Shown: in pieces, positions 1 through 37,770 of the stretch | Position numbering within the stretch: the stretch's first letter is position 1 | How the letters are laid out: each line of letters begins with the position of its first letter | DNA from: Scylla paramamosain | Lineage: Eukaryota; Arthropoda; Malacostraca; Decapoda; Portunidae | Assembly: GCF_035594125.1 (NCBI RefSeq) | Contig: NC_087156.1 | Location: 11,386,306 to 11,450,305, forward strand | DNA: 64,000 nt | Direction of reading: 5' to 3' | Notes under the pieces: generated by a model | The model's input: only the letters and a program-made list of their open reading frames with translations | What the model was told of the DNA's origin: nothing | Database searches by the model: none | Made by a program: the position numbers and the translations under genes

Positions 1-7756
<7,756 letters not shown>

Positions 7757-9135
7757 CCATGTAGGGTGCCTTTAATGCCTTTTTATAATTTCGGTGCCTA
7801 GCTCGCTCAAAACTACTCAAAAGACACATTTCTGGAAATCTCTTTTCCTTTTCAGTACTGAACAATGTGAAATACTGTCAAAATACACGTTTTTGGCAAT
7901 GTTCTTCTGTTTCTCAATATAGTGTTATGCATGCGATTTCGTGTTTTGGTACCTAAGAAGCCAAAAAACACTCATAATATCCATTCCTTGTAATGTCCTT
8001 TCCTTTCCTCATATAGGGTACTTTCCATTCATTTTGGTATTTTGGAACATAAGAAGCTCAAAATCTCTCAAAATGTTATTCTGTTCTTCCATATGAATTT
8101 TAACGTTCTTTTTACGTAACAAGTTCGAAAGCATTCAATATACTTGCTTTTGGTCCGGCTATTTTGTTTCTCCATTTAGGATGTTTTGCATGCGTTCTAA
8201 TATTTTGGTACATACGTAGCTAAAAAAAAAAAAAAAATGACACGTTTTTGGTAATGATGTGTTGTTTCCTCATATAGAGTGTTTTCCATGCTTTTTAGCG
8301 ATTTTGTGCTTAAAACGCTCATAAAGACTCAAAAACCATTTAGGTTGTATGCACATTGGCATTTTAGTGCCTAAAATGTGAAATGATATACATGTTTTTG
8401 ATAAGGTTATAGTTTTTTTTTTCTTTGTTGCATATACAGTGCCGTATAAGAGTTTTGGTATCGAATCTGAAAAAAAAAAAACTTATGGTACACGTTTCTC
8501 GAAATGTCTTTTCGTTTCCCGATGTAAGATACTTTGCATCTATTTTGGCGTTTTTTTTTTCTATGTAACAATCCTAAACAACACCTAAAATACTTAATTT
8601 CGTAATATTATTGGTTTGCTTCACAAAGTGTATTTTCAATGCGTTTTTGCGTTTTTATCAGTAAGTAGCTCAAAAACACTCAAAAGACACGTTTTTCATT
8701 TTATTTTATTTTTTTTCTGCATTCTCATATAGGGTCTTTTCCGTTGTTTTCAGCGTTTTAATGCCTAGCACGCTCATAAACACTTGAAAAAAAAAAACAA
8801 AAAACACGTTCGTAGAAATTTCGTTTCATTTCCCCATATAAAGTGCATTGCTTGCTTTTTGGCGTTTTGGTACATAACAATATGAAATACACTTAAAATA
8901 CACAATTTTAGTGATGTTCTTTTTCTCCATATAGAATGCTGTTCATACGTTTTAGTTCTTTGGTACCTAAGAAGCTCAAAAACACTCATTATTATGAGCG
9001 ACACGGTTGTCGTAAAGTTCTTTCGTTTAACCATTTAGGATACTTCCCATGCATTTTGGCGTTTTTTTACGTAACAATCTCAAAAACACTCAAAATATTT
9101 GTTGCTTTAATGATATTATTTTCTTCGTATAGAAC
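7757..9135 (+). repeat. Satellite array, segment 2
   Basis: The A-E satellite continues in direct orientation, for example an A monomer near 8925-9010 with ATAGAATGCTGTTCAT. A poly(A) expansion sits at 8222-8236 inside the usual CTCAAAAAC tract. The array stops inside a monomer at about 9135, where the LINE fragment begins. There is no other content. Confidence 0.88.
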
Positions 9136-9647
9136 TAGTCAAACTCTTTCAACTCTGTCTGTCGACATCTACCTTTCCTTCTTGCTGGAAGTTTGCCTAC
9201 ATTCAGCCTGTTCCTAAAAAGGGTGACCGTTCTAATCCCTCAAACTACCGTTCTATTGCTTTAATTTCCTGCCTATCTAAAGTTTTCGGATCTATCCTCG
9301 ACAGGAAGATTCTTAAACATCTATCACTTCACAACCTCTTATCTGATCGCCTGTATGGGTTCCGTCAAGGCCGCTCTACTGGTGATCTTCTGGCTTTCCA
9401 TACTGAGTCTTGGTCATCCTCTTTTAGAGATCTTGGTGAAACTTTTGCTGTTGCCTTGTATATATCAAAAGCTTTTGATAGAGTCTGGTACAAAGCTTTG
9501 ATTTCCAAATTACCCTCCTACGTCTTCTATCCTTCTCTCTGTAACTTCATCTTAAGTTTCCTTTCTGACCGTTCTATTGCTGCTGTGGTAGACGGTCACT
9601 GTTCTCCTAAATCCATTAACTGTGGTGTTCCTCAGGGTTCTGTCCTG
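9136..9647 (+). pseudogene. Jockey-like LINE reverse transcriptase fragment
   Basis: An open frame of about 170 codons (no stop from about 9141 to the TAG at 9648-9650) matches the palm of a jockey-type non-LTR reverse transcriptase. Visible blocks in order are QPVPKKGDRSNPSNYR, YGFRQGRSTGD, ALYISKAFDRVW (motif A) and CGVPQGSVL (motif B). In motif A the residue expected to be the first catalytic Asp is Tyr (codon TAT at 9459-9461). The fragment ends right after motif B, so the YADD motif C, the thumb and the 3' end are absent, and so is the endonuclease 5' part. No poly(A) tail or target-site duplication is visible. It is a dead, doubly truncated copy joined directly to the 145-bp module. Jockey-like assignment is by family resemblance; the exact clade is unresolved. 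Confidence 0.85.
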
Positions 9648-9792
9648 TAGAGGGCAGGCTGTGACTACCCCTTTCTGTTGTGAGAGACAAAGGGAAACGT
9701 TCAGTGAGGTCACAGGTGGGTTTAATGATAAGTTCACAGCACCCTCTGAACAGTGCTTTAGACCTCACTGGGAGTAATTATCGTTTCGGCAG
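9648..9792 (+). repeat. 145-bp module, copy 1
   Basis: This runs from TAGAGGGCAGGCTGTGACT to ATCGTTTCGGCAG. A second copy of identical length, about 92 % similar, lies at 20277-20421, also next to a LINE fragment but a different part of the LINE. It contains a perfect 10-bp inverted pair (CAGTGAGGTC and GACCTCACTG) spaced about 50 bp, with further inverted words inside. There is no coding potential. It might be a SINE, a MITE-like remnant or part of an unrecognised element; its identity is unknown. Confidence 0.75.
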
Positions 9793-10521
9793 ATTCGTTT
9801 CCTTCTTAAAGGAAGTGGGGGCTAAAGGAACCTGCCAGTATCCTGACAACATGTCCAAACTCTAGAAAATTTCGTTTCCACGATCTAAGGACATTAGAAG
9901 GTCGCTCAGGACAGGTAAAGGATAATGATCATCCACAGTGACATCATTAACCCGCCGGAAGTCGATTACCAGCCTGAAAGATTTATCTTTCTTGGGAACC
10001 AAAAAGACTGGTGAATTCCAAGGAGAGCACGATTCTTGAATCACTCCCTTGTCAATCATGTCATGAATCATGTCATCTACAGTCGCCCTCTGACTATGAG
10101 GAAGACGATAAGCTGGTATATATACTGGCTTAGTGTTTGGTTTTAACCTAATGTGGTGTTCCACTCGATCAGTCACACCTAAGGGTTCTCCAGGTAGTGC
10201 CCGGACATTGCGATACTTCCCCATTAAGTCCAAGAGCCCGGGCCTCATTTCGGGATAGTCCACAACATTGACAAACGAACATAGGATTGGCGCCTGCCCC
10301 AGCTCGGTGTCAACAGCAGACTGACTCACCGAGGAGACGCAGGCTTCAGGCAGAAAACTGGGTTCTGGCACCACTTTCTTGTCATAAACCAGGCACTTTT
10401 CAAGGAAAAGACCTTGTTTGATCCTTACAGAACCTCCAGTAGTGTTCACCACCAAGGCATCAGTGACATGACTCTTTTCTAATTGTGGAAAGAGTCGATT
10501 CAACAGCCAATCGCCTGACAT
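9793..10521 (-). pseudogene. pol: Ty3/gypsy reverse transcriptase N-terminal part
   Basis: The open stretch 10521-9862 carries the lead-in to RT (VEHHIRLKPNTKPVYIPAYR) and the first conserved RT blocks (SPWNSPVFLVPKKD, FRLVIDFRRVND, DDHYPLPVLSDLL). A TAG stop at 9862-9864 interrupts it. The same frame then continues with motif A (SLDMLSGYWQVPL), including its catalytic Asp, to about 9800. Motifs B and C, RNase H and integrase are absent. The 5' part is out of frame with the linker ORF upstream, with a break near 10530. Confidence 0.85.
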
Positions 10522-10873
10522 TACCTATACCTTCAAGACAGATGTCACTGCCTACAGGAGTTTCTGGAACACGAATTGTAATCCGTTTTACCACACGAGC
10601 AGGAATGTCATAATTGGCATTGACAGTTCCTTTGGCTTCCCTCCATGCTTCTGTTATATCCTTATCTCTCATAGGAGACCGGAGAGATGGAATTGTTTGA
10701 GGCTCCCCATTGGATCTTTGTCCCTTTCGTGATAAAGAACCGTTTCTGGGTTGCCTGGAAACCAAAGGTGCAGGATGTTTCATCCCTTCCAGATGTTGTC
10801 CACAATACATGACTGTATTTTGCTTTGGATAGATTACTATCTGGTGAGACTTCACGGCTCTAAGCCCTAACAA
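10522..10873 (-). pseudogene. Protease-to-RT linker of the same gypsy element
   Basis: This open segment on the - strand lies between the protease and RT blocks and is in a different frame from both. It is Arg- and Ser-rich in the middle, with a conserved-looking start (LGLRAVKSHQIVIYPKQN) of the kind that follows the protease in gypsy polyproteins. It has no recognisable catalytic motif. The open frame runs about 60 bases further, to 10460, overlapping the start of the RT block, as expected where a single-base indel split one ancestral frame. Confidence 0.65.
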
Positions 10874-10877
10874 GTCG

Positions 10878-11204
10878 TCAGAAAGGAAGTTTGAAGTTAC
10901 TGACTACATAGAAATCAGTTTGAATAGGCTGAGTATTCTTAGATAGACTTATTGGCAAGGAAATATTTCCTAAGATTTTCAGGGCAGACCCGGTGACACC
11001 AGAAAGATTGAAGTAACTTGGACGGAGCATCCATTTACCACCGCGTGAATTCTGTTTCAGAATCTTGTAAGATTCTTCAGAGATCACGTTTACTGTGGCT
11101 CCAGTGTCTACAGCCAAAGATAAGCGATGCTTACCTACCCTAGTTGGTAATGCCATTATGTCTGTTTGGTTGTTGGCAGCATTTATGGTTGAATACACTG
11201 ACAT
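10878..11204 (-). pseudogene. pol: Retroviral-type aspartic protease domain
   Basis: A 108-residue open segment has the retropepsin active-site motif VDTGATVNVI; the catalytic Asp codon is at 11106-11108. The following hydrophobic segment (ILGNISLPISL) fits the protease fold. It is flanked by frame changes on both sides (about 11205-11249 and about 10875). The motif is intact but the polyprotein is not. Length fits a single gypsy protease domain. Confidence 0.8.
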
Positions 11205-11248
11205 GTCAGAAGAATTTGCTGCCTTAGTGTCTTGCGCATTTAGATGTT

Positions 11249-11569
11249 TTAGTCCGGTTTGTTTACTACTGTGCGCTGGTCTTCCCCCGACTGCTTTGTA
11301 CTGTTCAGGTTAGCTCTGGCCTGTTTTTCAATTTTCATATTGATTATATCTTTACATAGCTCTGATGAGTGTTTACACTGGCCATGTATGAGGCAGTATT
11401 GGGTAGTGACGTCCTTGCAGGACCTTGTCTTACCTGTATTCACGTGGGACGATGCACCTGGTTTTGGTCTAACAGAGACATTACCCCCTTTTGTTTTGTT
11501 CTCCGAGTTGGATTTATTTGCTGCCAGTTTCTGGTCCTTTTGTTTCTTAAAACATCCTTTTTTCAACAT
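11249..11569 (-). pseudogene. gag: Gag C-terminal tail in a shifted frame
   Basis: This Lys- and Asn-rich segment continues gag after a frame break at about 11555. A second cysteine-containing patch (CLIHGQCKHSSELC) lies near its middle, which may be an additional zinc-binding motif. The frame stops at 11249, and the protease frame takes over within about 45 bases. Confidence 0.65.
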
Positions 11570-12539
11570 GACCTATTTTATGGCAGTACGAACAAACATT
11601 TCCAGGCTTTGCCATGGCTGCCGCACAAGGTTGAGATTGGTCGTCATCCATGAGTGGAGTAACCAGTGAGGTTTGAGTTTCCGGAAAGGTACCAGGTAGC
11701 CCCCTTTTCTCTCTAATCAGGACTGCAAGGTCAGCTGCTGTGTCTCCGAGTTTAAAACTGAAATGACTTGTGGTTTTCTTCACTTCCCCATTCACCAATG
11801 ATATGTAAAAGATGAACTCCAGAAGTCTTCTGAAATCTGTTTCTGTCATACTGTTTCTTTGGATCCAGTTGTTAAGTCGTAAGACATCCATGAAGTCCGT
11901 TGCGAACTGGTGTGTAGGGATTAAGGCTTTCATTTCGTGAAGGGAGTTAATTTCAGCTGCAAATCTAAGATCCACCTTGGATGCTAGTACCATGAGGTCA
12001 GTTTGACTCTTACCCCCAAAAATGTTCAAGAAATTTTTCTTGAAATTTGCATAACTAGTCCCTATTTCAAGCGGACTAAAAGCGCTGGTATTCATCATGC
12101 GTGCTGCTTCCCCAGCCAATTTAAACCTGACGAAAGAGATCTTGTCTTCATCGGTGATAGTATTTGATCTTGTCATAACATCCTCACACAAACGGATGAA
12201 ATCATGAGCCCTTTCTTGCGGGTTTTCTCTGCGAAATGCTGATATTGTTTCAGGAATAGGAAGTACCTTAAGTGTAGTAGATGCATGCAAGGCATTAGAA
12301 GAGCTAGTAGAGGCTGAAGCAGAAGCATTAGAATTGGACATGGTTGCTGCTGATAATGATGTGTATTTATTCCCTGATCTTGTAATCAACACGTTTCCGT
12401 CCTCATGAGGTACGGTATTTTCCACTGTAGTGGGTTTTAGTTCCGTTGATAATGCCTCTGATGATCTAGTATCACTATTTGCCGCTTGGAAATGACACTC
12501 CAGTTCATAAATTTCAGCTAACTTCTTAGCTTTACCCAT
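11547..12539 (-). pseudogene. gag: Gypsy Gag protein
   Basis: A 330-codon open frame starts at an ATG at 12539. An N-terminal charged and Ser/Ala-rich region is followed by a capsid-like helical segment (from about residue 100, PIPETISAFRRENPQERAHDFIRLCED) and ends in a zinc knuckle beginning CSYCHKIGH. The last Cys of the CX2CX4HX4C knuckle is not in this frame; it appears in the +1 frame just past a run of six A. The ORF stops five bases beyond that run. The capsid portion itself has no internal stop, so decay is recent relative to the satellite. Confidence 0.8.
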
Positions 12540-12949
12540 AAATATGGTATTATTACTATCCTTAATTAGGTATTAATTACACACTTACATTACGTTTCCA
12601 GCGTTCAAAGGCTTTTCCACCCTTAAAGGATGAATGGTTAGTATTGTTAGAAGTGTGAAAATTGTAATAGAATTGAAGGTTTAGGGACAGAAATGGAATT
12701 ATCCTAGTTATCCCTGAGCACTTAAGAGAAAACGAGAGCGAGCGCTCCGTCCAGCTGAAAAAGAAAATGTTGTTTAAGAGGTAAACTAAATTATTATAAT
12801 TTCCACATAAGTAATGTATCACTGTGAAATAGGTAAGTTATACATAAACTCTGACAGTGTTTGCGTTACCACAATTATTTTATTTAATATTGGTGTGGTG
12901 TACCACTAAGTGTCTGCACTCACGACTGTAGCCGGAGAAATTCACACGT

Positions 12950-13035
<86 letters not shown>

Positions 13036-13517
13036 TTTTTCTTAGGAAGACTCATTCCGTCTTGGGAAGCTCCTCTTAGGATAGTAGTCTGATTGTAGAA
13101 TCCTGCAGGATTCTTGCAGGTGGGAGATGTGTTGGTCTGCGTCGGGAATGTCTGCGCCGATGATGTCTTCGCCGAGAATCTACGACGAGTAATTAGAGCA
13201 AGGGTAAACCAAAGAATTGTTAGGTTTCGCCCTGAGTCTTTTAAGTCTCCTCTTTTTATAACAAGGAGAAGTGAATCTTGGGAGTGGCAGGCTGGGTGAG
13301 TAAGGCGAGAACGTTAGGTGCGTTGCTCTTGACTGGGTGCGAGTGTTTTGTTGTGTCAGCGTAAGTTCTGTAAACAATGCCGGCTCGCTCCTCTGCTCTC
13401 CTCACTACCTGCCACTGCTTGTCATGTTCTCCGCTCATTGTGTCCGTTCACCACTTCACTTTCAACCACTGTTTGTTGTTGTTGCACTTGGCACTGGAGT
13501 TAGCTATTCGTATCTCA
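12540..13517 (-). other. Gypsy 5' leader between PBS and gag
   Basis: About 980 bp lie between the primer-binding site and the gag ATG, long for a gypsy leader. It holds an (AT)n run (12966-13033) next to an A run, which has inflated it. Short ORFs here are on both strands with no recognisable domains. No splice signal can be argued with confidence. Confidence 0.5.
12966..13033. repeat. (AT)n microsatellite in the gypsy leader
   Basis: A run of about 34 AT units is preceded by about 17 A. It is the only (AT)n in the window that grew inside a retroelement leader and not in the satellite. Confidence 0.95.
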
Positions 13518-13531
13518 TTAAGCTGCCACCA
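13518..13531 (-). promoter_or_regulatory. Putative primer-binding site
   Basis: On the - strand, TGGTGGCAGCTTAA begins two bases after the inferred LTR end. A TGG start immediately after the LTR is the usual mark of pairing with a tRNA CCA end. I cannot name the tRNA with confidence. Confidence 0.55.
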
Positions 13532-13533
13532 AA

Positions 13534-14155
13534 TGTTCCAGAGTGGTTTTGAATTATCAGTTACCGCTGGACACTGTTCATTAGTTTCTTACCTTTGTAT
13601 AATAGGTAAAGTCACTCTTGGTGTGATTCTGTGGTTTTCAGGTGAATGTCAAAGGTGAACGTATAAAAATATGTATATTTAGATATTTGTACAGCGTTAC
13701 AGCCTGGCAAGAGACTGCCGGAGCAGGCACAAGGAACACTTAGCGCCTTCAAAAAGTGCTGACAGTAGAAATAGGGGCGGGTTGACCGCACTCACAGTAC
13801 ATGAATATATTTATAATTATAACTCTCTAATTACATAAATAAGGCAAGGAAAAAGCTACTTATAGCTAAGAATAATACATGCCAAATTCATTAGGGAGAA
13901 ATTAATTATGGAGAATACTTAGATACTATGATGTTGGTGCTACCGATTACTTATCAATGGCAATAAAAGGAATATGGAAAGTTCCATGGTGTGTGTGTGA
14001 CGTAGGGTGGCGTGATCATATCCGCCTCACCCTTATCCGCCAACACCCAGTATCCACACTTATGCATATATGTATACATACACTTATATTGCTAATCAGG
14101 CAAGGCATTGTAAATACAATACATATTATTATTAATTATGTGACACCGTTACAGT
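13534..14155 (-). repeat. Inferred 5' LTR of the decayed gypsy element
   Basis: Read on the - strand it starts TGTAACGGTGTCAC at 14155 and ends CTCTGGAACA at 13534, about 622 bp, with TG...CA termini. The outer edge coincides with the return of AT-rich satellite-like sequence and the inner edge with the PBS-like TGGTGGCAGC. There is no second LTR for comparison, so the limits are inferred. A similar word, TGTAACGCTGTAC, occurs at 13698 inside it. Confidence 0.6.
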
Positions 14156-14286
14156 ATCCTATTTTTTTTTATATTTTGAGGGTTTTTCCCATTTTTTGGT
14201 ACCTAACGCCTAAATGCATTCAAAGCCACTCATATATTTCCCTCTGTATATTTTCAGTTTTTAAACTGCCTTAATAATAAACCGTT
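14156..14286 (+). repeat. Satellite scrap beside the LTR
   Basis: About 130 bp include TTTTGGTACCTAAC in direct orientation, but the remainder matches the satellite poorly. It bridges the LTR and the (ATT)n run, after which the satellite is inverted. Confidence 0.5.
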
Positions 14287-14304
14287 TATTATTATTATTA
14301 TTAC

Positions 14305-14379
<75 letters not shown>
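14287..14379. repeat. (ATT)n microsatellite
   Basis: About 30 ATT units with one ACT interruption near 14303. It separates direct from inverted satellite. Confidence 0.95.
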
Positions 14380-14381
<2 letters not shown>

Positions 14382-15475
14382 GGGGAAACGAAATTTCCAG
14401 AAATGTGTCTTTGGAGTGTTTTTCAGCGTGTAAGGCATGAAAACGCTAAAAAAAAAGCATAGAAATCAATATATATGGAAAAAAAAAAACATTAGCAAAA
14501 CACGTGTCTTTTGAGCGTTTTTAGATCTAATTACGTGCCAAAAAGCTACAACGCATGCAAAACACTCTTTATGGAGAAACAGAATAACTTTACATAAATA
14601 AGTCTTCTGTGTATTTTTGAGTTTCTTACGTAGAAAAACGCTGAAATGTATGCAATGTACCCTATATGGGGAAAAGATAAGACATTACGAAAATGTATGT
14701 TTTTGTTTTTGTTTTTGTTTGTTTCTAGGTACTAAATCATGTAAAAATATGCCAAAATGCATTCTATGTATCCTATATTGCTAAAGAAAAGGCCATTACG
14801 AGTAACGTGTGTTATGAGTGTTTTTGATCTTTGCTATGAAAAAGACTAAAGCGGATGAATAACACTCTATATGGAGAAACAAAAAAAAAACATTACAAGA
14901 AAGCACCCTATATGGGGAAAGGAAGCGAGATTTTCAGATATGTGTTTTTTGATTATTTATTAACGTGCTAGGCACTGAGTGTTTATGACCGTGCTAGGCA
15001 CAGGAATATGGAAAACACCCTATACGTAAAAACAAAGCAACTTTACCAAAAACGTCTCTTTTTCATCGCTTTTTGAGCTACTTACCAAAATGCTAAAACG
15101 TATGTAAAACGTCCTTTATGGAAAAAAAAAGAATATATCTTTACTAAAAACGTTTATTTTGAGTGTTTTTAAGCTTGTTACATAGAAAAATGACAAAATA
15201 TATGCAAAGTACTCTACATGGGGAAATGAAAAGACATTACGAGAAACGAGTATTGAGATTTTTCAGCATCTTTGGTACCAAAACGATAACACGCCTGAAT
15301 AGTACTCTATATGGAGGAAAAGGAACAACATTACAAAAAAAAGAAAGTGTATTTTGAGTATTTCATATTATTAGGTACCAAAATGCGAAAACGCATAGAA
15401 ATTTCACATATATGGGGAAACAAAAAGACATTATGAGATTCATGTATTATGAATATAAAAAAAAAAGAAAAGAAA
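14380..15475 (-). repeat. Inverted satellite block 1
   Basis: The satellite reads on the - strand: plus-strand words are reverse complements, for example TATATGGGGAAACGAAA, TTTTTGAGCTACTTACC and CTCTATATGGAGAAAC. About eleven monomers are present. The left edge is the (ATT)n run. The right edge is a purine-rich stretch (15450-15500), after which direct orientation resumes. There is no gene. Confidence 0.88.
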
Positions 15476-19850
<4,375 letters not shown>

Positions 19851-20276
19851 TGCAGCGAGACCGCGGAAGGAGGGGAGGCATGCAGTTAGCAAGATCAGAA
19901 GAGCAGTTAGCATGAAAATAGAGAAAGTAGGAGGGAACAGAAAAGGGGCTACTGTCAGTTGCCTCAGACAACTGAGTTTCAGTGAGGAAAAGAAGATGAG
20001 GTTTAGAAGAGGAGAGGTGGTGTTCTACAGATTGAAAATTAGATCTTAGACCGCAAATGTTGCAGAAATTAATGAAAAAAAAGTTGAGGGGGGTGTCAAG
20101 ACACTTAGGATCGTCGACAGAAAGGCAGTCCAACCTGGGGACATTTATGGTCCCCTCCCCAGATGGGGACTCCGAGTCTGGTGTAGGAGTCCCCATGATG
20201 ATTTTAAAATTTCTGAGTGAAGGGTGTGTGTGTTATTAGGTGCTTGTAGTTTTGTGTGGAGGAAGAGAGTTGTCTT
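19851..20276 (-). pseudogene. Jockey-like LINE endonuclease fragment, internally deleted
   Basis: On the - strand an open frame from the ATG at 20196 reads through an apurinic-type endonuclease N-terminus. Visible motifs are NFCNICGLRSNFQSVEHHL and, further on, LFLTETQLSEA, which carries the conserved Glu-Thr. About 80 bp of non-coding 5' sequence precede it. After the first 90 or so residues the protein jumps to a Pro/Arg/Cys segment (MPPLLPRSRCT) that does not look like endonuclease, suggesting an internal deletion joining the 5' end to a later part. The frame then runs on into satellite. Confidence 0.75.
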
Positions 20277-20421
20277 TAGAGGGCAGGCTGTGACTGCCCC
20301 CTTGTGTTGTGAGACACAAAGAGAAACGTTCAGTGAGGTCACAGCAGGGTTTAATGATAAGTTCACAGCACCCCTTGAACAGTGCTTTAGACCTCACTGG
20401 GAGTAATTATCGTTTCGGCAG
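20277..20421 (+). repeat. 145-bp module, copy 2
   Basis: Same limits (TAGAGGGCAGG to TTTCGGCAG) and same length as 9648-9792, about 92 % similar. The CAGTGAGGTC and GACCTCACTG inverted pair is conserved. Here the module lies on the 5' side of a LINE fragment that points the other way. It is followed by 41 bp of unassigned sequence and then (AT)n. Confidence 0.75.
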
Positions 20422-23074
<2,653 letters not shown>

Positions 23075-23300
23075 ACAAGAATAAACAAAATAACATTACC
23101 AATAAACATGTATTTTGAGTGGTTTTGAGCTAGTTACGTACAAAAACACCAAAATGAATGCCATGCAAAATACCCTATATGGGAAAACGAAAAGACATTA
23201 AGAAAAACGTGTATTATGAGTGTTTTTGAGCTTCTTAAGTACCAAAAACACTAAAACGCTTAAATAGTACTCTATATTTAAAACCAGAACAACTTTTTTA
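23075..23300 (-). repeat. Inverted satellite block 2 (about two monomers)
   Basis: Plus-strand words such as CATTACCAATAAACATG, TTTTGAGCTAGTTACG and CCCTATATGGGAAAACG show reverse orientation. Direct sequence flanks it closely on both sides with no transposon or microsatellite at the edges. Confidence 0.88.

Positions 23301-37770
<14,470 letters not shown>

Larger units (their letters stand above)
9793..14155 (-). mobile_element. Decayed Ty3/gypsy retrotransposon, 3'-truncated
   Basis: Read on the - strand, the order is 5' LTR (14155-13534), primer-binding site, leader, gag, aspartic protease, linker and the first part of reverse transcriptase. The element stops at about 9793, just beyond RT motif A. 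The rest of RT, RNase H, integrase and the 3' LTR are missing. At least four frameshifts and one nonsense codon break the coding region, so it cannot be autonomous. It sits at a place where the satellite changes orientation (direct to the left; mainly inverted to the right, past 14380). Confidence 0.9.

Noticed and set aside
9648..9792. Possible hammerhead ribozyme in the 145-bp module
   Set aside because: CGAAAC is present on the - strand but the CUGANGA core is missing.
13698..14155. Alternative shorter LTR starting at the second TGTAACG word (13698)
   Set aside because: The outer word at 14155 coincides with the return of satellite-like sequence and gives a TG...CA unit ending next to a PBS-like motif, so the longer LTR fits better.
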